Assembly (NCBI GenBank): GCA_903932805.1 | Contig: CAIZHO010000256.1 | Coordinates: forward strand, 1-5,433 | Length of the DNA: 5,433 nt | Direction: 5' to 3' | Source of the DNA: an uncultured Roseiflexaceae bacterium | GTDB taxonomy: Bacteria > Chloroflexota > Chloroflexia > Chloroflexales > Roseiflexaceae | Shown here: positions 1 through 5,433 of the stretch, one piece after another | Numbering within the stretch: position 1 is the stretch's first letter | Layout of the letters: the number at the start of each line of letters is the position of its first letter | The notes under the pieces: model-generated | The model's input: the letters and a program-made list of their open reading frames with translations, nothing else | Told to the model about the DNA's origin: nothing | Databases searched by the model: none | Translations under genes and position numbers: made by a program

Positions 1-1
1 G

Positions 2-385
2 CCGGATGTGCCCAAGATCTTTTTCATGACGAGTTTTATTTGGCTGGTTTTTCATGCATATATCGCTGCCAAGATGCATGGCTGGCCGCGTATCCCGCCC
101 AAAACGTTGCGTGATGTGTATATTGTCGATGCCTGGTTGGTGATGCTCATTACAACGCCGATTTTTTCGATTCCTGCGTTGGGTGCGAGTCAGCTGTTGA
201 TGGCGATTGCCTGGGTGCCGTTGGCAATCCATTTGGCACTCAACGTCTGGTACACGTTTGCCCGCTCACCGTGGCTGGTATTGCGCAGTGCCAATGCGCG
301 CTTTGTGTTGATTATTCTGTGGTTAGCGGTGACCGCCGGCGCGGCGGTGCAGTCGTTCCCATTAGGAGACACACACAATCACTGA
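2..385 (+). CDS. Membrane protein of unknown function (5' end outside window)
   Basis: The frame is open from the left edge to a TGA at 383-385. A GTG at 8 and an ATG at 26 are possible starts, but neither has a visible Shine-Dalgarno sequence and the frame runs upstream without a stop, so the gene is probably cut by the window edge. Counted from the GTG there are 125 residues. Four hydrophobic stretches look like transmembrane helices, at about residues 5-23, 38-57, 60-85 and 97-116. A polar, basic loop (HGWPRIPPKTLRD) lies between the first two, and the polar tail ends in GDTHNH. I recognise no family, and no catalytic or binding motif stands out. Codon use and hydrophobic periodicity support a real protein. 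It is followed within 110 bases by a strong + strand terminator, so it is probably the last gene of its transcript. Confidence 0.7.
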   Translation, partial: PDVPKIFFMTSFIWLVFHAYIAAKMHGWPRIPPKTLRDVYIVDAWLVMLITTPIFSIPALGASQLLMAIAWVPLAIHLALNVWYTFARSPWLVLRSANARFVLIILWLAVTAGAAVQSFPLGDTHNH

Positions 386-398
386 TTGGAAAGCTCAA

Positions 399-432
399 AA
401 CCCCACCGCACGCTGATGCGTGTGATGGGGTT
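399..432. terminator. Long hairpin just after the membrane-protein gene
   Basis: A 15-bp stem (399-413 with 418-432) closes on a TGAT loop. It has one C/A mismatch and one G-T pair, and its outer arms are AACCCCA and TGGGGTT. It starts 13 bases after the stop codon at 385. No T-run follows on the + strand. On the - strand the stem runs into GGGGTTTTGAG, a weak U-tract. It may protect an mRNA 3' end or act as a backup terminator for either strand. Confidence 0.45.
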
Positions 433-492
433 CGTTACGCGCGCACGATGCCTGTTGCCCGCTGGCGTGTCGATACGCGTCCGCGCTGAAAA

Positions 493-532
493 CGCCGGTG
501 CTCCCATGCGGGGAGTGCCGGCGCCTTTTTTT
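493..532 (+). terminator. Rho-independent terminator of the left membrane-protein gene
   Basis: A 13-bp stem (493-505 with 511-523, including two G-T pairs) closes on a five-base loop ATGCG. Two C residues and then seven T residues (526-532) follow. The GC-rich stem plus T-tract on the + strand is a textbook intrinsic terminator. On the - strand only a short TTTT follows, so activity there would be weak. Confidence 0.85.
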
Positions 533-556
533 CCATAAAAAACCACTCGACCATAC

Positions 557-590
557 AAAAAACACCGGTACCCATGAGCGGGTACCGGCG
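557..590 (-). terminator. Rho-independent terminator of the M16 peptidase gene
   Basis: Read on the - strand, a 9-bp perfect stem (CCGGTACCC with GGGTACCGG, 580-588 with 565-573) can be lengthened to 11 bp by a G-T and a C-G pair. It has a six-base loop and is followed by six T residues (complement of the A-run at 557-562). It lies 15 bases past the peptidase stop codon at 605-607. Confidence 0.88.
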
Positions 591-604
591 TCGCGATAGT
601 GCGG

Positions 605-1870
605 CTAGAGATGCAATTGTGCGCTGACCTCGGTGGTCTGGGTGACCGGGCCAATCATCGTGAGGTGCAGGTTTTCGGGCTGCAAGACGCGCTGGGCGAC
701 GCGGGTAATGTCGGCCAGAGTCAGGACCTCGACCTCGCTGATGACGGCCTCGACGGGGATAATGCGGCCGTAGCGGAGCATGTGCGAGCCATTGCGCGAG
801 GCCACAGACATGGTGTCTTCGAGTGACAGGAGGATGCCGCCTTTGACTTGCTCTTTGACCTGCGTGAGTTCTTCTTCGGTGAGGCCGCGGGCTTTGACAT
901 CGCGCAGGACCGTCATGACAGCGGTAACCGTCTCGACGATGGATTCGGTATCGACACTGGCTGACACAACCCATTTGCCGGCGTCACGGTACTCGCGGCT
1001 ATAGGAGCCAATGGTGTAAGCCAAAGCGCGTTCTTCGCGGATTTCTTGGAACAAACGCGAGGTCGAATTGCCGCCCACCACCGCGTCAAAGACCAACATG
1101 GCGCGCCGATCGGGGTCGTCCATGCCCAACCCGAGCATCGAGATGCAAAAGTGGACCTGTTCGCTGTCGTCGTGCTGGAGCGCCACATTTGGGCCGGCCT
1201 GGGCTGGTTTGGTGGGGTGGATGATGGCAGGGGTGCCGGCAGGCATGTCGACAAACGCCTCGTTGATGAGGCGCAAGACTTCGGCGCTGTCGATGTTGCC
1301 GGCTACCGAGATGACGAGATTGGCGCGGGTGTAGGCGTTTTGGTAGAAGGCATACAACGAATCGCGGGTAAACGCTCCGACGGTAGCCTCGCTACCGGCG
1401 ATGTCGCGGCCGAGGGGTTGTTCGCCCCAGAGGGCGGTGTCGGCGAGCAGGTGCACCAGTTCGGCGGGGCTGTCGGCGGTGGTGCTTATTTCTTCGAGGA
1501 TGACGCGACGTTCTTTTTCGACATCAATCGCCGACATATTGGGATGCTGGAGCATATCGGCGAGGACGTCGATTGCCCGGGCCAGATGGATGTTGGCCAC
1601 TTTGACCGAGTAGACGGTCGATTCGACGTTGGTGTAGGCGTCGATCATGCCACCCACGCCTTCGATGGTTTCGATGAGGATTTTAGGATTCGGACGGCGT
1701 GGGGTGCCTTTGAAGAGTAAGTGTTCAATAAAATGGGCCATGCCGCTCTGGGCGTCGTCTTCGTGGCCCGAGCCGACACAGACGGTGCAGCTTATCGAGA
1801 CCGAGTGCGTATGGGGCAGTGTTTCGATGACGACGCGTAATCCGCCGTCCAACACATGAATATCTGGCAT
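605..1870 (-). CDS. M16-family zinc metallopeptidase (processing-peptidase/insulinase type)
   Basis: This 421-residue protein is a single-chain M16B-type peptidase, of the family that cleaves peptides or unfolded proteins inside a clam-shell chamber. The inverted zinc motif HFIEH is at residues 46-50 (H46 and H50 ligands, E49 catalytic base). The third ligand lies in LEEI, most likely E126, exactly 76 residues after H50 as in mitochondrial processing peptidase beta. The C-terminal half carries GGNSTSRLFQEIREERALAY, where R278 and Y285 have the seven-residue spacing of the substrate-binding Arg/Tyr pair of this family. Length matches the usual 410-430 residues, and no signal peptide is seen, so a cytoplasmic location is likely. 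The ATG start at 1868-1870 gives the family's normal N-terminus (LDGGLRVVIE) and has AGGGA six bases upstream (1877-1881). It is transcribed alone, divergently from the small membrane gene. The natural substrate is unknown. Confidence 0.95.
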   Translation of the reverse strand: MPDIHVLDGGLRVVIETLPHTHSVSISCTVCVGSGHEDDAQSGMAHFIEHLLFKGTPRRPNPKILIETIEGVGGMIDAYTNVESTVYSVKVANIHLARAIDVLADMLQHPNMSAIDVEKERRVILEEISTTADSPAELVHLLADTALWGEQPLGRDIAGSEATVGAFTRDSLYAFYQNAYTRANLVISVAGNIDSAEVLRLINEAFVDMPAGTPAIIHPTKPAQAGPNVALQHDDSEQVHFCISMLGLGMDDPDRRAMLVFDAVVGGNSTSRLFQEIREERALAYTIGSYSREYRDAGKWVVSASVDTESIVETVTAVMTVLRDVKARGLTEEELTQVKEQVKGGILLSLEDTMSVASRNGSHMLRYGRIIPVEAVISEVEVLTLADITRVAQRVLQPENLHLTMIGPVTQTTEVSAQLHL

Positions 1871-1906
1871 GCTTTTTCCCTGCTGTTCGATCCGTATGGA
1901 CGACTC

Positions 1907-1915
1907 ATCATACCA
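1907..1915 (-). promoter_or_regulatory. Candidate extended -10 promoter of the M16 gene
   Basis: On the - strand the sequence reads TGGTATGAT, an extended -10 element (TGn plus TATGAT, one mismatch from TATAAT). No convincing -35 box lies 17 bases upstream, which is tolerated by extended -10 promoters. The predicted transcript start near 1900 would leave a leader of about 30 bases. Confidence 0.4.
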
Positions 1916-1933
1916 TTACGACATCATGTAGTG

Positions 1934-1964
1934 TTGCAGCGTCTGCACAAAGCTGTGGTACTAT
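1934..1964 (+). promoter_or_regulatory. Candidate promoter of the small membrane gene
   Basis: TTGCAG at 1934-1939 could serve as a -35 box, and TGGTACTAT at 1956-1964 is an extended -10 element. The 19-base spacer is long, but the TGG extension can compensate. Transcription would begin near 1971, about 26 bases before the ATG at 1997. Confidence 0.35.
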
Positions 1965-1970
1965 GGCGTC

Positions 1971-1984
1971 ATGATACGTATGAT
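1971..1984 (+). promoter_or_regulatory. Imperfect palindrome, possible operator
   Basis: ATGATACGTATGAT contains the perfect 8-bp palindrome ATACGTAT (1974-1981) and is symmetric at 12 of 14 positions. It would sit at the predicted transcript start of the + strand gene and just before its SD. Its right arm GTATGAT (1978-1984) is the exact reverse complement of ATCATAC at 1907-1913, which overlaps the M16 -10 element. A regulator site is possible, but so is chance. Confidence 0.2.
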
Positions 1985-1996
1985 CTGGGAGTCGTC

Positions 1997-2221
1997 ATGA
2001 AGAAGCCGTGGACCATAGTTGCGATTCTGTTGTTTGCGTACCCCTTCATTAGCGTCGGTATCAAGATATTCCTCACCGAATCCTTCGTCGCTGCGGGCGT
2101 CTATGGGCTGATCCTGGTAGGCCTGATTACGGGTATTTTGCTGGCGTTCCGGCACAAGCCAAACCCCGAAGTCACCCCGACCAAACCAACCTGGGAAGAA
2201 TCCCTCAACAAACGCGCCTAG
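1997..2221 (+). CDS. Small two-helix membrane protein of unknown function
   Basis: The protein has 74 residues. The start chosen is the ATG at 1997, preceded by GGGAG at 1987-1991 with a five-base spacer. The frame stays open back to an ATG at 1856, but that start would lie inside the divergent M16 gene and across the promoter region, and its extra residues look non-coding. Residues 1-3 are MKK, followed by hydrophobic helices at about 5-25 and 29-51. A polar, proline-rich tail follows (52-74, ending WEESLNKRA) and is probably cytoplasmic by the positive-inside rule. It shows no known motif. It lies 54 bases upstream of an MFS transporter on the same strand, so it may be a co-transcribed accessory protein. 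The hairpin between them argues for at least partial uncoupling. Confidence 0.7.
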   Translation: MKKPWTIVAILLFAYPFISVGIKIFLTESFVAAGVYGLILVGLITGILLAFRHKPNPEVTPTKPTWEESLNKRA

Positions 2222-2230
2222 TCCAATACA

Positions 2231-2263
2231 GACAAAACCGGCGCGTATAGCGCCGGTTTTGTC
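2231..2263 (+). terminator. Perfect 14-bp hairpin between the small membrane gene and the MFS gene
   Basis: Arms 2231-2244 and 2250-2263 pair perfectly (GACAAAACCGGCGC with GCGCCGGTTTTGTC) around a GTATA loop. A-rich and T-rich parts are built into the stem, so it could terminate on either strand. On the + strand TTTC follows. It begins nine bases after the stop codon of the small gene and ends four bases before the SD of the next gene. Confidence 0.75.
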
Positions 2264-2275
2264 TTTCAGGAAGCC

Positions 2276-3535
2276 ATGCTCTCTCCATTCCGATCGCTCA
2301 AAGGCCTGGCACACGAAGACGTCGTGATGATCCGCAACCAGCGGAGCGTCATCATCGACGGGATCGGTGTGGGGATCGTCGGGGGGATTGCAACATTCCT
2401 TGCGGTGTTCCTCGCCCGCTTGGGCGCGTCGCCGTTGTTGGTTGGTTTGCTGACGTCTATGCCGGCGTTCACTGGTTTGTTGCTGGCAATCCCAGTAGGG
2501 CGCATGCTCGAGCGCCAAACCGACATCGTGCCGTGGTACTCGCGGGCGCGCGTGTGGGTGCAGGCGACCTATGCACTCACGGGTCTCTTGCCGTTCTTTT
2601 TGCCGATCGGCTATGTTCCGACCGCGGTGATTGTGCTCTGGGCAATCGCGACCATCCCGCAGACCATCGTGAACATCACGTTCACGGTGGTGATGGGGGC
2701 AGCAGCGGGACCGCAGCGCCGCCAGCAGTTGATGAGTTGGCGCTGGTCGACGTTGGGTGCGGCGACGGCAGTGTCGGTGGCAGGGGCGGGCTGGTTGCTC
2801 GAGCAGTTCAGCTTCCCCATTAACTATCAAATCGTGTTTTTGGTCTCTTTTTTGGGCGGGATGCTCAGCTTTTTCTTTTCGTCGCGCATCAGCATCGACA
2901 CCACGCCCAGTAGCCAAGCGCACAAAACCGGTTTGCGGGCATTGTTGACCGAGAGTGTGGGGATGTTGCGCGAGGTGCCGGCTTTCAGTCGGTACATCAC
3001 CGCCACGTTTGTGTTCAACTGTGGGATCTGGATGGCGATGCCGTTGTTCCCACTGTATTGGGTCCGCGTCGTCGAGGCGAGCGACTTCGAAATAGGGCTC
3101 GTCAACACCGTCAACAGTGGCGTGCTACTGATCGCGTACTTCGTCTGGGCACGGGTCAGCGCCAAGCGGGGCAATCTGCCGGTATTGTTTGCATCGACCA
3201 TCGCGTTGTCGCTCTACCCGCTGTTGACCGGGATGACCGAGTCGATTGTGATCATCACGATACTGGCCGGCCTCGCTGGATTTATCGGCTCGGGCAAGGA
3301 TTTGGTCTTTTTTGACCTTGCACTCGAGACGATGCCGCGTGACCGTGTACCGTCATTTGTCGCGCTCCAGCAGCTGACCGGCTATGTGGCCACCTTGGCG
3401 ATGCCCTTGGTAGGGACGTTCTTGGCCACCCAGTTCGATTATCACATTGCCCTCTATGTCGCCGGCGGGTTGCGTCTGGCTGGGGTCGTGCTGCTGTATG
3501 TGCTGAAAATCGGGCGCACCGAGCGGACGACGTAG
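2276..3535 (+). CDS. Major facilitator superfamily transporter, 12 helices
   Basis: This 419-residue inner-membrane permease has twelve likely transmembrane helices, at about residues 24-47, 53-75, 90-110, 114-140, 158-176, 183-203, 239-262, 272-293, 301-320, 322-345, 363-387 and 389-411. A central cytoplasmic loop of about 35 residues (204-238) separates the two six-helix halves, the standard MFS plan. The loop after helix 2 reads IPVGRMLERQ (72-81), a variant of MFS motif A. The ATG start has AGGAAG at 2268-2273. The substrate cannot be told from sequence: drug or metabolite efflux and nutrient uptake are both possible, and no neighbouring gene points to a compound. The short N-terminal segment before helix 1 is amphipathic. 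It has no promoter of its own in the 12 bases between the upstream hairpin and the start codon, so transcription must begin within or before the small membrane gene. Confidence 0.93.
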   Translation: MLSPFRSLKGLAHEDVVMIRNQRSVIIDGIGVGIVGGIATFLAVFLARLGASPLLVGLLTSMPAFTGLLLAIPVGRMLERQTDIVPWYSRARVWVQATYALTGLLPFFLPIGYVPTAVIVLWAIATIPQTIVNITFTVVMGAAAGPQRRQQLMSWRWSTLGAATAVSVAGAGWLLEQFSFPINYQIVFLVSFLGGMLSFFFSSRISIDTTPSSQAHKTGLRALLTESVGMLREVPAFSRYITATFVFNCGIWMAMPLFPLYWVRVVEASDFEIGLVNTVNSGVLLIAYFVWARVSAKRGNLPVLFASTIALSLYPLLTGMTESIVIITILAGLAGFIGSGKDLVFFDLALETMPRDRVPSFVALQQLTGYVATLAMPLVGTFLATQFDYHIALYVAGGLRLAGVVLLYVLKIGRTERTT

Positions 3536-3549
3536 CAGGTTCATTTCGC

Positions 3550-3575
3550 GCAGGGTTTATTGCAATAAACCCTGC
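3550..3575. terminator. 26-base perfect palindrome after the MFS gene
   Basis: GCAGGGTTTATTG followed by its exact reverse complement lies 14 bases after the MFS stop codon. As RNA it would form a stem of about 10-11 bp with a tight loop, but no T-tract follows on either strand. It may be an atypical 3'-end hairpin for the MFS transcript, or a protein-binding site. Confidence 0.45.
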
Positions 3576-3602
3576 TTCGCTGTCGTCGACATCAGGACCC
3601 AC

Positions 3603-3636
3603 AAAAAAACGCGCGGGATGCAGTGCATCCCGCGCG
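3603..3636 (-). terminator. Rho-independent terminator of the FAH-family gene
   Basis: Positions 3610-3622 and 3624-3636 are exact inverted repeats (CGCGCGGGATGCA and its complement) around a single G, giving a stem of about 11-12 bp with a very small loop. On the - strand seven T residues follow (A-run at 3603-3609). It lies 24 bases beyond the stop codon end at 3660. Confidence 0.9.
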
Positions 3637-3659
3637 CTCCGGTCTGTCGCAGAGTATCG

Positions 3660-4535
3660 TTATGCTTTGACGACCTTGTTGGTCAAGACGCCGATTTTCT
3701 CGATTTCGGCTTCCATCACGTCGCCGGCCTTGAGCCACTGCTGCGGGGTTTTGCCCATACCGACGCCGGCAGGGGTGCCGGTGCAGACAATCTGGCCGGC
3801 CTCGATGGTGCTGCCCAGGGTCAAGTATTCGATGCTGGTTGGGATGTCGAAGATCAAATCACCCGTGTCGGAGTGCTGTCGTTCTTCGCCGTTCAAGCGC
3901 AACTTGATGGCCAAGCCTGCCGGATTGGGGATTTCGTCGGCGGTGACAATGCAGGGTCCAATGGGTCCGCTGTTGTCGAGGCTCTTGCCCTTGAAGAACT
4001 GCTGGTGGCGGTTCTGCAGGTCACGGGCCGAAATATCGTTGAGAATGGTGTAGCCGAACACATAACTCAGGGCATCTTCTTTTTTGACGTTCTTGGCGGT
4101 CTTGCCAAAGACATAGGCGAGTTCGACCTCGTAGTCCAGCTGGCTGGTGACGTTGGGGTCGAGTGGTACCTCGGCGCCGTCACCACAGACCGAGTTGAGT
4201 GCTTTGGAAAAGAAGACGGGGAACTCGGGCAGCTTTGGTTCGCGCCCGCGCGCCAGATCAGACTCGATGGCGTGCGCTACGTAGTTCATCCCGAGGCACA
4301 TCACGTTTTGCTTGGGCCGTGGGATGGGGGCCAGCAGTGTCACGTCGGCGCGTTTGAGGACCGTTGCGGCTGCTGCGAACGCTGATTTGGCACGAGCAAG
4401 CGCATCGGCGCCGCCGTCGATGAGTTCGAGCATCGACGAAGCAACGCTGTCGAGCAAGACAATCTCGGTGTCGTTGTTGCGCAGGGCACCAATGTGTACA
4501 CTGCCGCTTTTGGTCTGCATGGTCACGAGTCGCAC
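3660..4535 (-). CDS. Fumarylacetoacetate hydrolase (FAH) family protein
   Basis: This 291-residue cytoplasmic enzyme belongs to the FAH superfamily, metal-dependent hydrolases, decarboxylases and isomerases of beta-diketo acids. An N-terminal domain (1-70) precedes the catalytic barrel. The metal site is DYEVEL with E136 and E138, plus D167 in GYTILNDISARD. The 29-residue spacing from E138 to D167 matches FAHD1. The lid pair H88 and E91 (GMNYVAHAIE) and K184 (GKSLD) correspond to its catalytic His, Glu and Lys, and GTPAGVG is at 253-259. All key residues are present, so it should be active. The substrate is uncertain (acylpyruvate, oxaloacetate or an aromatic-degradation intermediate), and no pathway genes lie nearby. 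The start is a GTG with a strong AAGGAGA at 4541-4547, five bases away; the ATG at codon 6 lacks such a site. The upstream gene on the same strand, a glycosyltransferase, ends 82 bases away. Confidence 0.95.
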   Translation of the reverse strand: MRLVTMQTKSGSVHIGALRNNDTEIVLLDSVASSMLELIDGGADALARAKSAFAAAATVLKRADVTLLAPIPRPKQNVMCLGMNYVAHAIESDLARGREPKLPEFPVFFSKALNSVCGDGAEVPLDPNVTSQLDYEVELAYVFGKTAKNVKKEDALSYVFGYTILNDISARDLQNRHQQFFKGKSLDNSGPIGPCIVTADEIPNPAGLAIKLRLNGEERQHSDTGDLIFDIPTSIEYLTLGSTIEAGQIVCTGTPAGVGMGKTPQQWLKAGDVMEAEIEKIGVLTNKVVKA

Positions 4536-4540
4536 AATAA

Positions 4541-4547
4541 TCTCCTT
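4541..4547 (-). promoter_or_regulatory. Strong ribosome binding site that fixes the GTG start of the FAH gene
   Basis: The - strand reads AAGGAGA followed by five A/T-rich bases and GTG at 4535-4533. This near-consensus SD decides for GTG over the internal ATG at 4518-4520. Confidence 0.8.
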
Positions 4548-4617
4548 CGTCTATTGCGGGGGGCTCGAACGAGACCCACGTATCACACACATCACACCGG
4601 GCTGGGACGCAACCATC

Positions 4618-5433
4618 CTACCATATCTGCACCGGCGCCATGCGCCACTGTATGACAGCTTTCACCACCGCGGTGTAGGTCCGCAGCCGGTCGGCACGGA
4701 GCGCACGGCGATGCCCGATGAGCCACTTGAACGCCTCGCTCAGCCACTCCACGCCGTACATCGCCAGATAGGCGACCTGGATGAGCACGCGCATCCCGCT
4801 CCCCAACGCCAACTGCGCGTCACGGAGCCTGCTCCCGACAAACCAGACCAGGCGCTGGGTGGGGATTTGGCTGCTACTCTGCCCCTCGTAATGCTCGATG
4901 ACCGCGCCGGGCAGATAGACCATACGGCCCGATTGCCCGTCGGTCAGGCGGCGCTGCCATTCGAGTTCTTCGGAGTAGAGGGCGAAGCCGGCGTCGAACA
5001 ATCCGACGGCACGCACCCGCGCACTGCGTACCACCAGCGCCGCACCGACCAACCAATCCGCGGCGGTGATGGCATCCTGCGGCGCGTCGGCCATGTGATA
5101 CTGCGCGATCCAGCGATTGCGTGGCCACCACTGTGCCAGCGGTGTGCTTTCGGCCAGGAATGTCCCCAAGGTGGGGAACCGACGCCGCGACGACTGCCAG
5201 CTCCCATCGCCGTAACGCAACAACGGACCGACCCCGACCACCTCGGGGTGTCCCGCCAGATACGTGACCATGCGTTGGATTGCCCCGCGCTGGACCCGTG
5301 TGTCGGGGTTGAGGCTACAGATATACGGTGCCGTCTGATCTGCCAACACCACCCGCAACCCGATGTTGTTGCCGCCGGCAAAGCCATGATTGGTGCGTTC
5401 GGCGATACAAACCACCTCGGGGAACTCGGCAGC
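4618..5433 (-). CDS. GT2-family glycosyltransferase (5' end outside window)
   Basis: The frame is open from the right edge to a TAG at 4618-4620, giving 271 visible residues. An internal GTG at 5415 is not a plausible start, because it falls inside the GT-A fold. Visible parts, numbered from that GTG, are NHGFAGGNN (9-17), SLNPDT with the DxD-like metal site NPD (36-38), DWLVGAALVVR (120-130) and FDAGFALYSEELEW (140-153) with the likely catalytic acidic residues E149/E150. An EHYEGQSS segment (174-181) resembles the conserved His-Gly-Ser region near the end of this family. The order matches WbbL-like rhamnosyltransferases that build cell-surface polysaccharide from nucleotide sugars. About 45-60 N-terminal residues, including the nucleotide-binding strand, are missing. 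Residues 208-233 are hydrophobic and may bind the membrane. The sugar donor and acceptor are unknown. No T-tract terminator separates it from the FAH gene, so read-through is possible. Confidence 0.9.
   Translation of the reverse strand, partial: AAEFPEVVCIAERTNHGFAGGNNIGLRVVLADQTAPYICSLNPDTRVQRGAIQRMVTYLAGHPEVVGVGPLLRYGDGSWQSSRRRFPTLGTFLAESTPLAQWWPRNRWIAQYHMADAPQDAITAADWLVGAALVVRSARVRAVGLFDAGFALYSEELEWQRRLTDGQSGRMVYLPGAVIEHYEGQSSSQIPTQRLVWFVGSRLRDAQLALGSGMRVLIQVAYLAMYGVEWLSEAFKWLIGHRRALRADRLRTYTAVVKAVIQWRMAPVQIW

Noticed and set aside
1046..1720. Long open frame on the + strand (224 codons)
   Set aside because: It is antisense to the well-supported M16 gene. It is Gly/Asp/Val-rich, as expected for the complement of a GC-biased coding strand, and has no motif of its own.
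1979..1984. TATGAT on the + strand as a -10 box for the small membrane gene
   Set aside because: Transcription would start inside the SD region at about 1991 and leave a leader of about six bases, and no -35 box is seen at proper distance.
1856..1996. N-terminal extension of the small membrane protein from an ATG at 1856
   Set aside because: It overlaps the 5' end of the M16 gene, crosses both candidate promoters, has no good SD, and gives residues unlike a protein start. The ATG at 1997 has GGGAG at proper spacing.
1961..2923. Long open frame on the - strand (320 codons)
   Set aside because: It is antisense to the MFS gene and the small membrane gene, rich in Arg, His and Gln, and runs through the hairpin at 2231-2263. 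It is a shadow of the MFS codons.
3618..4385. Long open frame on the + strand (255 codons)
   Set aside because: It is antisense to the FAH-family gene, whose catalytic residues are all present, and it starts inside the terminator at 3610-3636.
4555..4580. GTTCGAGCC on the - strand, resembling a tRNA T-arm
   Set aside because: The flanking bases do not form a five-bp T-stem, and there is no acceptor, D or anticodon arm. It is a short imperfect hairpin in the gap before the FAH gene.
4548..4617. Promoter for the FAH gene (TTGCGT and TGATAC on the - strand)
   Set aside because: The spacer would be about 20 bases with no TG extension, so the pair is not convincing. The gene may be read from further upstream with the glycosyltransferase.

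Overview
The window reads as ordinary bacterial chromosome with moderately high GC. It holds six protein genes separated by clear intrinsic terminators. The best guess for the source is a member of the Chloroflexota. This rests on the overall style of the MFS transporter, the single-chain M16 peptidase and the GT2 glycosyltransferase, and is an impression from protein style rather than proof. There is no sign of phage, transposon, CRISPR, rRNA or tRNA.

Layout from left to right: (1) the 3' part of a gene for a multi-helix membrane protein of unknown function, + strand, ending at 385. (2) A 219-base convergent intergenic region with three hairpins, at least two of them good rho-independent terminators facing each other. 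(3) A complete M16-family zinc peptidase, - strand, 605-1870. (4) A divergent intergenic region of about 126 bases with a plausible extended -10 promoter on each strand. (5) A small two-helix membrane protein, + strand, 1997-2221, followed by a perfect 14-bp hairpin that ends four bases before the ribosome binding site of (6) a 12-helix MFS transporter, + strand, 2276-3535. (7) A second convergent region with a 26-base perfect palindrome and a strong terminator for the minus strand. (8) A fumarylacetoacetate hydrolase (FAH)-family enzyme, - strand, 3660-4535. (9) The 3' part of a GT2-family glycosyltransferase, - strand, from 4618 to the right edge.

Functionally the genes look like independent neighbours: protein turnover or processing (M16), export or uptake (MFS), catabolic C-C hydrolysis, decarboxylation or isomerisation (FAH family), and surface polysaccharide assembly (GT2). 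The only possible operons are the small membrane protein with the MFS transporter (54-base gap with a hairpin in it) and the glycosyltransferase with the FAH enzyme (82-base gap). No new multi-gene system is visible. The points most worth a second look are the hairpin jammed against the MFS ribosome binding site, the paired look-alike terminators at 493-590, and the shared 7-base half-sites in the divergent promoter region.
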